From contig MNCI01008335.1 of the NCBI GenBank assembly GCA_015680685.1, positions 746,233 through 810,232 on the forward strand: a DNA stretch of 64,000 nucleotides, given 5' to 3'. This DNA comes from Gnetum montanum. Its lineage: Eukaryota > Streptophyta > Gnetopsida > Gnetales > Gnetaceae. Within the stretch, counting starts at the first letter, position 1. Each line of letters begins with the position of its first letter. The position numbers were made by a program, and so were the translations under genes. This document shows positions 13,901-24,144 of this stretch, in pieces. Under the pieces are notes generated by a model. It ran no database searches and was not told the origin of the DNA. It saw only the letters and a program-made list of their open reading frames with translations.

Positions 13901-16900
13901 TTTTTCTATTCTTCTTTCTTCTTCTCATTGCTATCTTTTAGAAGAAAGGTAGCCTAATAACAAAAAAAAGTAAAACGTAAGAGCAGAATCCTTTAGATTT
14001 AGGGTTAAATCCTCTCCTCACGGATGTTTTGTTAACGTTATAAGCATCTAAGGTATCATGGCATGGATAAAAAAGACAAACAAGCTAACGAACATGTCGA
14101 ATAGATCCTAATGTGATACAATAGATTATTTGCCTTCATATTTCAATGATCTTCTACTTGAAGGGAAACTGAATTCAATTTCCTCTTATCTCAAAATGGT
14201 TAAAGATTCAGCTTTGCCTCAACAAAGCAAACTATCACGACTGAAAAACAGCGAAACAAATTAGAAAGAAAGGAAAGCACACACCAAAATTATACGTATT
14301 TGGATTGGCTTATTCTTCTCAAATCTTCTTCTCCCATGGGTTCCCTTCCTTCAAAGTGCTTCTGAACTGATTACAATGCTGGTTTATGCGTTTCCGGTCT
14401 CCCACAATACAGCATATGGGATTTTAAGGCAAAATTCATAAGAGCAAGAAAATCAATTTGTGCATGATGCACTAGAATGTACCTTGCAAAATGGACAGGG
14501 TTTCAATCAATGCAAGCACATACAAACTCATACAGCTGCTTGATAAAGATTTTTGAGAAATACATAAGCTAGGAGCAAAATACAAGAAATTTTCTAGAGA
14601 TAAATCAACAATCATACATACAGAAAACCGCTACTGCTTCCTTTTTTCCATCTGCCAAATACTCTTTTGGAATGCTTCAAAATCTGAACGTTGAAACCCA
14701 TCTTCAAAACCAAATTGTTCAACAATTATTTATGAATTCAATTCATTCCAAGGGATTCTTAATGTTCGGACTCATGTTACAGCCAAGCCATGTTTTGCCG
14801 CCCCACCCTGTTCAGATGCTCAGTAGAGTTCAGGTGCCTTAGTACAGTTTTCAGACGCCCCAGCATTAATCATACGCCTGGGGTGCTTGAACTATACAAG
14901 GATGCCTGAAAGATGGTAGGGCGCCTGGAAGAGCAAACATTATATCTATTTACATGTAAAATGTTTAAGTAAATAGAAGTTTAATATGTAAGTAAGAAAT
15001 TACCCCACATTTAGATTTAATAGAATGGGTCCCAAAAGTCAATTCCGTATAAATCAAAATATGATTTTCCAAATCATGAAAAATTTTGATTTTTAGCGCT
15101 GGTGCAAAAAATTAACTTTTTATATAGACAGTGAAATTGGGTTCTGTTTTTACCTATCCTCCAGCTTTATCATCCTGATCAATTACAGAAACATACAAAA
15201 TTGAGACCAAGGTATTTTTAGCAATAACTCAGTGATGTACAATTTCACCACGAGAAAGCATCAAATCATACCAAATATTCTCTAATATAAGAAACAATCA
15301 AAGTTCTCAAACAAACTATCAAAAACAGTTCTAAACATGCATGTTTTTGCTGTAAAATTGGCTAGTTGTAGGTCGTAAATCATGACTTGTCATGTGCTTG
15401 AAACAAGCGGAATGCTTGAAACCAGTGGGGTACCTAAATGTGCAACCTCACTGATGACGATGAATCCTGCAGAGACTTCTAGTGCGTGTCCATTAGGAGG
15501 AGGAAAAAAAGTGCGAGGAGGAAAGAAAAAAACAATTGGACTACAAACCAGGCTCTGCCTGCTAAATGGCACGTATCTTGTTGGCTTTTGAATGTACAGA
15601 GGTACCTTTTTGTATCAGAGGACAACTCTTGTAAAATGCGACGGTAGACTGCTGGATCCATGGATGTATCATCACTATCTAACTGTCCCTTAATATGCAA
15701 TTGCATATATTATAATGCTATACAAGCATTTTGATTACTGATCCAAGTCACAATCTCACTATGTTCTTGCATTGATTTTACAATCTCTTGCAAATTTCAG
15801 TTCTCAAGTTATTTTCACAATGTTTTCTCACAACTTTACGTAAATCAATGTTTGCATGCTATGTTTATTAGCAGATCTAATCATAAATCAGACTTTCTTT
15901 GAAGTTTATTTATTCAGCAAGATCTACTAAGGATGGGTCATTCCTTACCTGGATCTATAAAAGCTCTGAGGATCTAAGCAATTTTTATATCAATTACAAA
16001 TTTAAAATATCATCTATTTCAAGAGGAATTCTTTGGAGTTTTTCTCATATCCCCCTTTATTACTCACAAAAACTATTAAATATCATTGAATCCAAACAAT
16101 TCATGCCCGATGAATGCAGATTTGAGATGTTTTTAATAGTTTTCACTGTTCAGAACTTGGATTTAATCTTATTCTTGATGATTTTTCTCAATTTCAATAT
16201 CACTTTATTGTAAAAAGGCAAAAGACTCTTAAGTCTCTCTAAATCTTTAAGCAATATATATGCATGTTGCAATTGATCATGGATCTGATTTTTTTCGAAT
16301 TTAAAGGCTTACTTTGCCTTTGGTCAGGCCAAATCTGAGTTGGATATTGCATTTGAGCTAATTTGTGTTTAATGCTTCATCGCTAGTTCACCATGACCTT
16401 GGGGACTCTCAAATGTTTAACAGGCAAGAACCGAATAGAAGCACGAGTATCGGAGACCTCACGTTGAAGTCACAGCATTTTATTGCGACTCACAACCAGG
16501 TCGTGACCTCATTTGATAGCTCCTGATCTACTTCCGACCAAGCCAAAAATTAGAAATTCATCTCAGACAGTAATGCCACTTGTGTCGGGCTAGCGCTATG
16601 GTCATGATCCTCTAGCAGCGAGGCACAAAATTTAAGGCTTGCAAAAGGCACCTACTATTTGCCATATAATCAATTGATGAAACTTTGATAAAATTTTCTT
16701 CACATCCAGAGGAAAGCAGTTAAAAAAAAATAATCAGAGATTATTATGCAATAATTCAATTTCATTATGAATTGTTGACGCGTATAAATGCACCCTAGTC
16801 TACAATGTTTGAATTAATATTCCAAATCAGTGACATCAGAAATTCTAGATTTGGATATATTCTAGTGTAACCCCCACGAAGTATACCATAATCATGGTGC

Positions 16901-19278
16901 CTTTATCTCAACAACATTGGCTAACCTGCAAGGGTAGGCAATTGAACGTTGATAATTTTCTTTACCTGGCTGACTACCTAATGCAATAGTCTCTGAATAT
17001 ATAGTTTTACTATGCCCCTGGGTGGTATGTCTCTGAGCAAAGCCCCCTTGATTGAACTCGTCTTGCTAACTAAGTGAGCTATGTCTCACTGACAACCTTT
17101 ATGAAACCTGTATTAATTAAAAATGTGAGTAATGTTTCTCAACACATTTTCTTGTTTATCTTTACAGCGTTTCTTGTAATTCTGTGCTAAATCAGAATCA
17201 ACACGAATTCAATCAACCAGATAAGGTTTGTTCCCTTTATTAGCATACACCCTGAAATGTAGCAGTGCCTCTGGATAGATGATGCTTAAGGAAGTAGCTT
17301 TAGGCCTCAAGCTTCTGGAAAGATAGTATGTATATATTTATGGTTTGTATCGAATAGTTAGAGAGCATGCTTCTTCGAAAATTTTAGATGTTTGCTTCTT
17401 TGAAAAGTTAAGATGTTTGCTTCTCCAGTGTTTTCCAACGTGCAAGGAACATGGGTTTGCTGCTGCGGATGGCATTTAGAAGATGCCTTTACATCCCTGC
17501 AAGTGACAGCACCTTGAAGCATAAGAGAGCAAGGAATGTGAACACGACCGTCCACGATGAGAATGAATTCCTACGATTTGACTTCATGTTTGGTGCCGTA
17601 AAGTATGGTTTGCATGATCCCACTTGTACCATGTGCCACCAAACCAACACTTTATGCTGTTAAATGTCGTAGGTAATATGAATCCCTATGGCAATGCAGC
17701 GCTGAATTATTTTAATTTTCCAAATAGTGTGGAAAATTTTGCATGTGGGTGTTAGGGACTGGGAAAGGCTTTACATTACATATTTTCAATGAAATATGTT
17801 AAAAATTAACTCAAGATTTGTAGGGTAAAAATGCCAGTCATTATGAACTTCTAAATTTTTTGGTTCCAAAGCTGTTCGTCAAACTATCTTTTAAACGACA
17901 TAACTCCATTCCTACCTGTTGAGGAATTGTTGCAATATACATGCGCAGGAGGAATTTGCCAAATAATTCATCCTTCAGTGGTTGCATCCTCTAGTGAAAT
18001 CATTAACAAAAAGACTCCTTTGGTCATGAGTTTAGAAATTAACTTTTGATAGCGCAGTGCTTGTGAATCAAGTTGGCTTAAAAATCTGCTGTTCTCTTGA
18101 GCAAGCATTTTTGTCTTTTCATGCGTTTACCATGTTCAAATTCAATTTGTTATACAAAATCTGGAAGTTTTTAAAATCATCATCTTTTATCCCATCAAAT
18201 TGGGGTGGCCTATTAAGGCAGGGAGGAAATTTGACAGAACATTTTATGGCTGGCTCTGAAGCTAACAGCAACCTATATGTATATTGGTATGGACTTGGAT
18301 GAAATAGCTATAAGCGGAACAGTCAGGTAATTAAGGTGTCAATGGAACGTTGGTGTTTGTCTCCTGTTTGATGTATAAGATTCCAAGATAACTCTGGTTC
18401 TACTCCAAATCATTTTTTTTTTAAATAGAATTTTCTTTTCGGCTATTCAGAAAAGGTAACTGTAAGGTGTGATGTTTTGACATCATACTTTCTGGTTCTC
18501 TTCCATGGTTTTTCCAGACACGGATGAATAACAGACCCATTGTGGAGCTGGAAATTGCCGGGAATGAACAGCAGAGGATAACAGAGCTACGACTGTCAAA
18601 GCTCTTTGCCGGGAAATGTGATACACCAGCTGTGATACCATCAAAAGCAGCCGAGTCTTTGCAGTCTGACGGTGATTTCAAATATCTCACTAAAATTCCA
18701 TGGGTTATTGCGTTATGTATTCTATAAATTTGCCCGTGTACTCAGCTTCATGAATCACAGGTATGATACGTGCAGGTCGAAGACTGGAAAATATCACATT
18801 ACATTTAGCTTCAGCCGCTGTCAACACACAGAAATCTTCATCTGAACAGACATCCTCGAGAACTCGTCCTCCAATCACCACCCATGTTTTGGATGTTTCT
18901 TGTGGCAAGCCTGGAGCAGGAATTCCAGTTTCTCTGGAATATTGGAAAGGGCCTGAGATTACTGCTCACTCATTTCTTTCTAGCAGAGACTCCAGCATGT
19001 GGAGTTTGTTGGGATCTTCAAGCACAGACAGTGATGGGCGTTGTGGGTCACTCATGCCTGTAATGAATTTTGTTCCCGCAGGAATGTACAGGATAACATT
19101 CAACACAGGTAAGTACTATGCTGACCATGGTGCAATTATGCCTGGAGCTGACAAGAAAGTTGGATTTTATCCATATGTTTCCCTTGTTTTTGAAATAAAA
19201 CCGTCTCAAAAGTGTGAACATTTCCATGTCCCTTTGCTGCTTTCTCCTTTTTCATTCACCACTTACAGAGGAAGCTGA
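1831..19278 (+). CDS. TTL: transthyretin-like S-allantoin synthase (OHCU decarboxylase / 5-HIU hydrolase), six exons
   Basis: The gene encodes the bifunctional plant enzyme that hydrolyses 5-hydroxyisourate and decarboxylates OHCU to S-allantoin, after urate oxidase, in purine catabolism. Predicted exons are 1831-1971, 2078-2169, 2633-2690, 13520-13621, 18518-18671 and 18776-19278, joining in frame to 349 codons. The OHCU decarboxylase domain (about residues 1-165) has the SAHPQIG motif with candidate catalytic His60, a Glu-Gln pair at 83-84 and the KFGFIFLICASGKS core. A linker holds a PTS2-type nonapeptide, Arg185-Leu193. The hydrolase domain (about 213-349) has RPPITTHVLDVS, a DGR motif, EHFHVPLLL and the C-terminal YRGS signature. 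Length fits the family (a little over 300 residues). Introns are 106, 463, 10,829, 4,896 and 104 bp. Domain identity rests on recalled family sequence. Exon borders are inferred from frame and splice sites. Confidence 0.93.
2078..2169 (+). CDS. TTL: TTL exon 2
   Basis: The exon follows a TTCTCAG acceptor and encodes HGWLEAFSAHPQIG, the most conserved decarboxylase motif, with the catalytic His codon. It ends in phase 2 before GTACGC, a weak but usable donor. Confidence 0.9.
2633..2690 (+). CDS. TTL: TTL exon 3 (58 bp)
   Basis: This small exon completes the split Glu codon and encodes WSEGEQSVAINTATDSTLQ, which matches the EQS segment that precedes the QELA helix in plant TTLs. It has an AG acceptor at 2,631-2,632 and a CAG/GTGAAG donor. 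The phases match on both sides. Confidence 0.88.
2691..6500. other. intron 3, proximal part, no gene seen
   Basis: This is AT-rich intron sequence. The only structure I see is a cluster of TTGTGGT/ACCACAA motifs at about 3,950-4,400. The ORFs in this part have biased, repetitive translations and no family resemblance. Confidence 0.5.
3950..4400. repeat. cluster of TTGTGGT / ACCACAA motifs
   Basis: The heptamer TTGTGGT and its complement recur many times in both orientations. At 4,285-4,299 they face each other as the perfect inverted repeat ACCACAAGTTGTGGT. The cluster lies within intron 3. I do not recognise it as part of a known element. Confidence 0.55.
6560..7620 (-). mobile_element. LINE reverse-transcriptase fragment in TTL intron 3
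   Basis: Read on the minus strand, the fragment gives the core of a plant LINE RT in the right order: the IDLEKAYD-like segment near 7,370, KYIKVIQDMYEGATT near 7,270, the GL.LSLYLFA segment and then LFADNI near 7,100. The usual FADD catalytic box has become FADN, and the frame is broken by stops and shifts. No intact ORF2, ORF1 or poly(A) tail is visible, so this is a dead 5'-truncated or internally decayed copy. It lies antisense to the host gene. Confidence 0.8.
8040..8830 (-). mobile_element. Ty1/copia RT and RNase H fragment in TTL intron 3
   Basis: The minus strand encodes YVDDMLIA near 8,790, the catalytic RT box of copia elements. Further along, at 8,324-8,632, there is a copia RNase H region with HWNIVEWIPWYLQGT, GYVDENNGG and ALSSKESE motifs. 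The frame is broken between them. No LTR pair was found, so this is the 3' half of a copia element only. Confidence 0.82.
8831..11140. other. intron 3, middle part, no gene seen
   Basis: The sequence is AT-rich with short local duplications only, for example the 21-bp CTCACCGTTTTTAGGGAAAA unit doubled at about 9,756-9,795. The 146-codon minus-strand ORF at 10,319-10,759 has a low-complexity translation and no recognisable domain. Confidence 0.45.
11140..12960 (-). mobile_element. second Ty1/copia pol fragment in TTL intron 3
   Basis: The minus strand reads, from right to left, a capsid/integrase C-terminal type segment (GYKCYDPIGYKWHM near 12,800), an RT start (NTWELVAKPKSKKII, KARLLARGFKQ, FAPVARFET, MDVNSAFINGVHDEEVYV), YGLKQAPKAWF and WYVDDLVF, and then RNase H (DDRKSTSEA). 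Stops and frameshifts separate the blocks. A direct duplication of about 50 bp at 12,130-12,230 repeats the codons around VYVYQPE. The order is that of copia pol, and the copy is inactive. Confidence 0.85.
13520..13621 (+). CDS. TTL: TTL exon 4
   Basis: The exon lies between ATGCAG and AAG/GTAAAA and encodes 34 residues, ELAQCNKAYKEKFGFIF and then LICASGKSTSEILEALK, the C-terminal core of the decarboxylase domain. It is separated from exon 3 by 10.8 kb of intron and from exon 5 by 4.9 kb. Confidence 0.93.
13622..18517. other. intron 4, no gene seen
   Basis: This is AT-rich sequence with no retroelement domain that I could recognise on either strand. Several ORFs of 60-104 codons occur, but their translations show no family motif and overlap each other in different frames. 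Confidence 0.45.
18518..18671 (+). CDS. TTL: TTL exon 5
   Basis: After TTTTTCCAG the exon encodes TRMNNRPIVELEIAGNEQQ and ITELRLSKLFAG, the last decarboxylase helices, then a variable Ser/Ala-rich linker. It ends in phase 1 at GACG/GTGATT. Confidence 0.92.
18776..19278 (+). CDS. TTL: TTL exon 6 (PTS2 linker plus 5-HIU hydrolase domain)
   Basis: The exon starts after GTGCAG, completes a Gly codon and runs uninterrupted to TGA at 19,276-19,278. It first encodes RLENITLHL, a match to the PTS2 pattern R-L-x5-H-L, and then the full transthyretin-fold hydrolase domain ending in YRGS. A short insertion before GFYPYVS makes the loop longer than the Arabidopsis form as I recall it. The last 154 bp lie within the first copy of a tandem duplication. 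Confidence 0.93.
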
Positions 19279-19414
19279 AAAATAACTTTTTGATACTTCC
19301 TAAACTTCATCCTATATGTGAAATTAAGCTATTGCTTTTGGTACGATAATATATATCAGCTAACTAGTTGTAACAATCAGCGTATTTTTCTTATGAAAAG
19401 TATAAAATAATATA
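19125..19414 (+). repeat. tandem duplication copy 1: end of TTL exon 6 plus 3' flank
   Basis: This 290-bp unit starts at CCATGG inside the hydrolase coding region, includes the functional stop codon and runs into the 3' UTR. It repeats directly and without a spacer at 19,415. Confidence 0.95.
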
Positions 19415-19697
19415 CCATGGTGCAATTATGCCTGGAGCTGACAAGAAAGTTGGATTTTATCCATATGTTTCCCTTGTTTTTAAAATAAAACCGTCTCAAA
19501 AGTGTGAACATTTCCATATCCCTTTGCTGCTTTCTCCTTTTTCATTCACCACTTACGGAGGAAGCTGAATAATAACTTTTTGATACTTCCTAAACTTCTT
19601 CCTATATGTGAAATTCTGCTATTGCTTTTGGTACGATAATATATATCAGCTAACTAGTTGTAACAATCAGCGTATTTTTCTTATGAAAAGTATAAAA
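19415..19697 (+). pseudogene. tandem duplication copy 2: partial TTL exon 6 remnant
   Basis: This is the second unit of the 290-bp duplication, nearly identical to copy 1 but downstream of the real stop codon, so it is not translated in the normal product. It has collected coding changes, including Glu to Lys in VFEIK, Val to Ile in FHVPLL, and Arg to Gly in the YRGS signature (now YGGS). The changed signature shows that it is not under coding constraint. It probably belongs to the 3' UTR or the flank. Confidence 0.9.
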
Positions 19698-20330
19698 GTA
19701 ATAGTGCAAATTGCGTTTACAAAATGCTTCATATTTGCTAAAATGCTCAAAATATTTTTTTAAAATACGAGGCAGTTCATTACGTTTTAAGGGGTTTTAA
19801 TTTCTCCTATCATCGGTTCGGTTGATTATGATAAGCATATGCAATTCCCGTTGATTTTCTTGGTTTCTCCTTTGATTGTCTTTGGACTATAGTATCAGTT
19901 AATGGTCTTCTTTGTTTCTGCGGCATCCCCATATCTTCCGTTTCTGGCTTAGGCCTCCGTATGATCTCCATACCAGCAGCTGAAAAGTGCATTTTTGCAA
20001 ATTAAGCGTATGATGCAACTTGTCCGAAGTTGTGTCTATCATAATATATAGGTGCTTTACACTTGCACCACTAAAGAAGCCATCTTTTGCGAGTTCAAAG
20101 CTGCACACCCACGTGTTTACTCGTGAGTGACCACTTTCCCTAAATGTGTTCTTTAGCTTATACAGTTAACCGGACCTTGATAGAACTAAAGCAGAACAGG
20201 ACAGCGCCTTAAGCTTTACTTGAACTTGCTATCTGTTGATACAATGCAAAAAACTTTTCCAGATGTTATAACGCAAAAGGCTTATCAGATGAGTTATGTT
20301 CTCATTTTTACTAGATAAAGTGGTATCGTA
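19698..20330. other. intergenic 3' flank of TTL, nothing recognised
   Basis: The ORFs in this part are short and overlap in conflicting frames. No repeat or RNA gene was recognised. The copia element probably starts somewhere to the right of this stretch. Confidence 0.4.
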
Positions 20331-20781
20331 ATGGGGAGCTTATTATAGGTATAAAAATTGTATTTGAAAATGAGGTCATCAATATGAATAATGTATATGC
20401 TTCATAAATTGGTTTAGATAATTCTATTAAACACAAGGAGTTCTGAAGGGAAGAAAAGAGGATATTTTCATGATTTCATTAGATCTATAACAGTGGGATT
20501 ATGTAAGGATTCATTAATGTGGAAATCCAGATCAATTTTCAAGGGTTGTTTATGGCTGTAATTCTTATTGGTAGTTTCTTAATTTAATGGGATTTGTTGC
20601 CATCCCAAATTCAGCTTTTTAAAGGCAAATTTCTTGATTTTATGGTGATTTGTTTTTCCCATAATTAGGGATTTCTGATTATTCCTTCTAAAAATAGTGT
20701 CCATATTCATGTAAAAAGTGCTCATTGTAACACAAAAATCAAGGAATAAAAATTCAGTCTCTACTTTCTTGAATAACTATA
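20330..20781 (+). mobile_element. probable 5' LTR of the split copia element
   Basis: The sequence directly upstream of a tRNA-Met-type primer binding site should be the 5' LTR. It ends with poly(A)-signal-like AATAAAAATTC and CTTGAATAACTATA. I could not find the TG start or a matching 3' LTR in the window, so the left boundary is a guess. Confidence 0.4.
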
Positions 20782-20793
20782 TGGTATCAAAGC
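20782..20793 (+). other. primer binding site of copia element (tRNA-Met type)
   Basis: The sequence TGGTATCAAAGC differs at one base from the standard TGGTATCAGAGC complementary to the 3' end of initiator tRNA-Met. It is placed correctly, before a copia gag region. Confidence 0.85.
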
Positions 20794-22378
20794 ATTTTTT
20801 GAGCAATTTTGTTTGACGGTGAATTTTTCCTTTTCATCGACAACATCAAACTTGTGCTCATCACCAACAACAATGAATTTTCTTTCCCTCTCTCTTTTAG
20901 CGAAAGTAGATGTTGGCTCTCATTCTTCCATCATAGTGGTTCATCTCTCTCCTTGTTATATCCCTTTTCATCCTCATGGCTACATTCACAACAACGTCAA
21001 ATGTCATTGCCACTCTTAATAACAACTTGATTTTAAGCACTAATGGTGGTTCAGAAAATTCTACTATCCTCATCACGGGTCACAAGCTAAATAGATAGAA
21101 TTATCTTCAATGGTCCCATTCAATTATGATGTTCGTGTGCAGCAAGGCCAAAATGACTATCTCACTGGAGTAGCTACTCAATTGATAAAGGAAGATCCAA
21201 AAGACTAGAGTTTGAAGGTTGAAAATAACATGGTTGGTTAATCAACTTAATAACAAACAACGTCGGAGAAGATTTCATGTTCTATGAAACGACCCAAGAG
21301 ATTTGGGAGGTTGCAAGAGAAATGTACTTCGATAAAGAAGACACCACGAAGGCATTTGAGATAGAAGGGATTCTTCGTGACCTACACCAAGGAAACTTGT
21401 TTGTCCCTCAATATTTTAGTCAATTAAATCAATATTGGCAACAATTAGATCTATTTGAGACCACAAAATGGGACTGTTCAAATGATGCCAACAAGTATAA
21501 AAAGATCGTTAAAAAGAAATGAATCTACAAGTTTCTTCTAGGATTAAACAAAAACCTAGACAAAGTTCATGGGTGTGTTTTAGCAATCAAACCACTACCA
21601 AGTTTCCGTGAGGTTGCCTTTGAAGTATGATGAGAAGAAAGTAGGAAGAAAGTTATGCTTTGTTTGAACCATCCAACCAATGAAGATTCGGCTTTAGCTA
21701 CACAAGGTTCCAATTCCTAGACAAAGAAAGGGCAACCTTGGTGTGATCACTGTTAGAAGCCTAGTCATACTAGAGAAACTTGCTGGCAAATCCATGGGAA
21801 ACCTACTGGTTGGAAACCATCACGTTCTCGATCTAAGAAAGAAAGCAAGGGTAATAGTGCAACAATAGAAGAAACACCTTTCTCTTCTTTGAAATCATCA
21901 GGACACCCCTTTAGTAAGGAACACATGAAAGTACTCTAGAAGTTGTTCACTCAACAAATGCCTGGCACTTCTAATTCGGTCATAGGGATTGGTTCAGTGG
22001 CTCAAAAAAGTAACTTTCTCATTGTTCTAAAAGTTCAAAAGGGTAATAAGTTAAGCACTTGGATTGTTGACTTTGGAGCATCAAATCACATGATTAGAGA
22101 TTCTACAATTCTTCAAGACTACACACCATGCACTAAGAACTATACTATTCGTATTACCAATGGTTCTCTATCTAAGGTATCTGGTACAGATTTTGTTATA
22201 TTACCTAGGGGGTTAACCCTCAAATTCGTTCTCCTTGTCCCTGACCTGACTTGCAATTTGTTATCCATTAGTAAACTCACTCAGGATATAAATTGTGTTA
22301 CTAAATTTCTCCCCAATGATTGTGTTTTTCAGGATTTGACTTTGAGACAAATGATTGGCAAGGCTGAGGTGTGTGTGG
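20794..22378 (+). mobile_element. Ty1/copia element, 5' half: gag, protease, start of GAG-pre-integrase
   Basis: A gag segment at 21,277-21,522 and following carries the copia-type TTQEIWEVAREMY and LHQGNLFVPQYFSQL motifs. After it comes a CCHC zinc knuckle near 21,740 with an internal stop, then a protease region at about 22,060 with WIVDFGASNHM, where the catalytic DSGA has become DFGA. The frame continues into the conserved LLSISKLT segment and stops being copia exactly at 22,378, where the Tat element begins. It resumes at 41,049. Stops at several places show that it was dead or decayed after insertion. Confidence 0.88.
22374..22378. repeat. target-site duplication, left copy (TGTGG)
   Basis: These five bases precede the TG start of the left LTR and are repeated exactly at 41,049-41,053, directly after the CA end of the right LTR. 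Five-base duplications are typical of LTR retrotransposon integration. Confidence 0.93.
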
Positions 22379-24132
22379 TGTAGCGATTGAAAATGTTGAT
22401 GGCTGGAAAAAATGCCGGGGGATCGGCAGACGTGACAGTTCCAACCCCGTATCCGCTGGAGGGTGGTGCTGGGTGTGTGCGAACACGGGGTGCCCTGAAC
22501 GGTCTGGTCGATCAGACAGGGACTTACGTCGGCGTCAATATAGCCTTTTGCAATGTAAATAATGCGAAATGCGAGATAATGCTTACGGGTAAATAAAACA
22601 GGAGAGAAACTGTGAAAGTGCAATAGTAATACGAAATAATGCTTAAAGATGAATAAAACAGAAAGTAATGCAAAGAAACGAGACAACAAATAGGGGGTAA
22701 AGTAGAGTATGGTTAGAAACATGCATCGCTCCAAAGCTACAAACTCGTCTGGTTAGGATGGACACAATCGGCTGCACAGCGTGACAGAGTGCAGAGGTCC
22801 TGAGAGCAACTGAGGCGTGCCGGAAAAGGGAAAGAGCTCTGCACTTGGACACAGACTTCTTGTACAAACAATGTAGGGCTCTACCAAGGTGGTAGAACGG
22901 AGATGGGGATCTCACGCCAGTCGGAAGAGACTCTCTATTTCTAGTGTTAAACAGAAGACTTTGATTATTACAATTGTCAGCCAGAGAGGAAATCTTTGTT
23001 TTAGAATTTCAAAGCAAAGTCCCCACTACTTGGAAGCTACTTGCTTCCAGAAAGATGCGAATTCTTTTGAAATTGCCAACTTTACAACTTGCTAACTCTT
23101 CCCAATTGCGGGTCACTTCTTTTTTAGTAAAAAATCGCAGATCCTTTATATGCTGTTTGCTGGGATATTTATAGGGCTGAAGGTAAAAAAAGACGATTTT
23201 TGAATGCTACGTGCTGTAGACTTGTGCTATCTTACTGGTGCTACTCGAGTCATCTGTGACTGTTGGGCTTACAAGACCGTTGCGATGTGAACCTGCCATG
23301 CAATAACTGCGATCCTATTACGTCGTAATCGCGCCGTTAGCATCTAGAGATTCGTGCCAACGATCCGATTAGGTGGAGTGCATTGATGTCGTGCAACCAC
23401 CTCTTTGCCTTGCTGTGCTTTGTGACATAGCATGCTCAGCGTAGCGTAGCACCTTATCACGTGTTCAGCTATTTGTTACATGCTTGCTACGCTATGCTAC
23501 GCTACGTAGCGTAGCGTAGTGTAACAACTTGCCTTAGTCGCAAGAGTTTTGCTGATTTGCAAACCATTTTTCTACGATGCAAGTTTTGCAAACTTTGTCG
23601 ACTTCGTCTTTCGAATTGCCTTTTGTCTCTTCCGTAGGATTGCTACGCCTTGCTGCGCCATGTAGCTCAACGTAGCGTAGCAGCAGACATATTTCGCCGC
23701 TTCTTGACGAAAGAAGGACATCACCGCAGAACTCAAAATTGGGCGAGGGGAGTGGGTAGTGAAGTCATTGCCATGCTACGCTGTGTGACGTCGCATAGCA
23801 TGGCATTTCGTTCCGCCGTCGTCTTCTGAAGCTTGCTACGCTACATAGCGTAGCAGGCTTTGTGACTTAGAAAACTTGTCGAACTGTTTCTTGCGCATCC
23901 AGGATGTTGCTACTAATTTTGCATGTTGTTCCTGAGCAGGCTGCCGGTTGTTTAGGCTACTTTGGTGGGTGGGCAGGATGGTACAGAACCTGTCCATGCT
24001 CAAAGTAGAAAATTTGCTGAACTGGCCGATTTGGACTCAGAGCATTCTTCTTCTGATGAACTGCCATCGTGCTGTGCGGACTGCAAGATCCTAGTGAGGC
24101 CAGGATGACCTCGCGTTTTTTAGGGTGTTTCA
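22379..24132 (-). repeat. 3' LTR of the Tat element
   Basis: This copy aligns end to end with 39,288-41,048. It contains many GCTACGC/GCGTAGC motifs, including the perfect 20-bp palindrome GCTACGCTACGTAGCGTAGC at 23,496-23,515. ORFs seen here recur in the other LTR only because the LTRs are copies. Confidence 0.95.
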
Positions 24133-24144
24133 TTGGCCCCTCTT
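24133..24144 (-). other. polypurine tract of the Tat element
   Basis: Read on the minus strand, AAAGAGGGGCCA lies immediately before the TG start of the 3' LTR, where plus-strand DNA synthesis is primed. Confidence 0.8.

Noticed and set aside
15382-15706. Small ORFs on both strands in intron 4
   Set aside because: They overlap each other, have no family motif, and sit in intron sequence of the host gene.
19110-19125. Consensus-like donor (CACAG/GTAAGT) inside TTL exon 6
   Set aside because: The reading frame continues through it into the conserved GFYPYVS block, and GKYY after the site aligns with the family. It is probably cryptic.
22261-22734. 157-codon minus-strand ORF, with a similar one at 39,233-39,643
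   Set aside because: Both lie in the LTRs of the Tat element. Their similarity only reflects that the LTRs are copies, and the first also runs into copia sequence.
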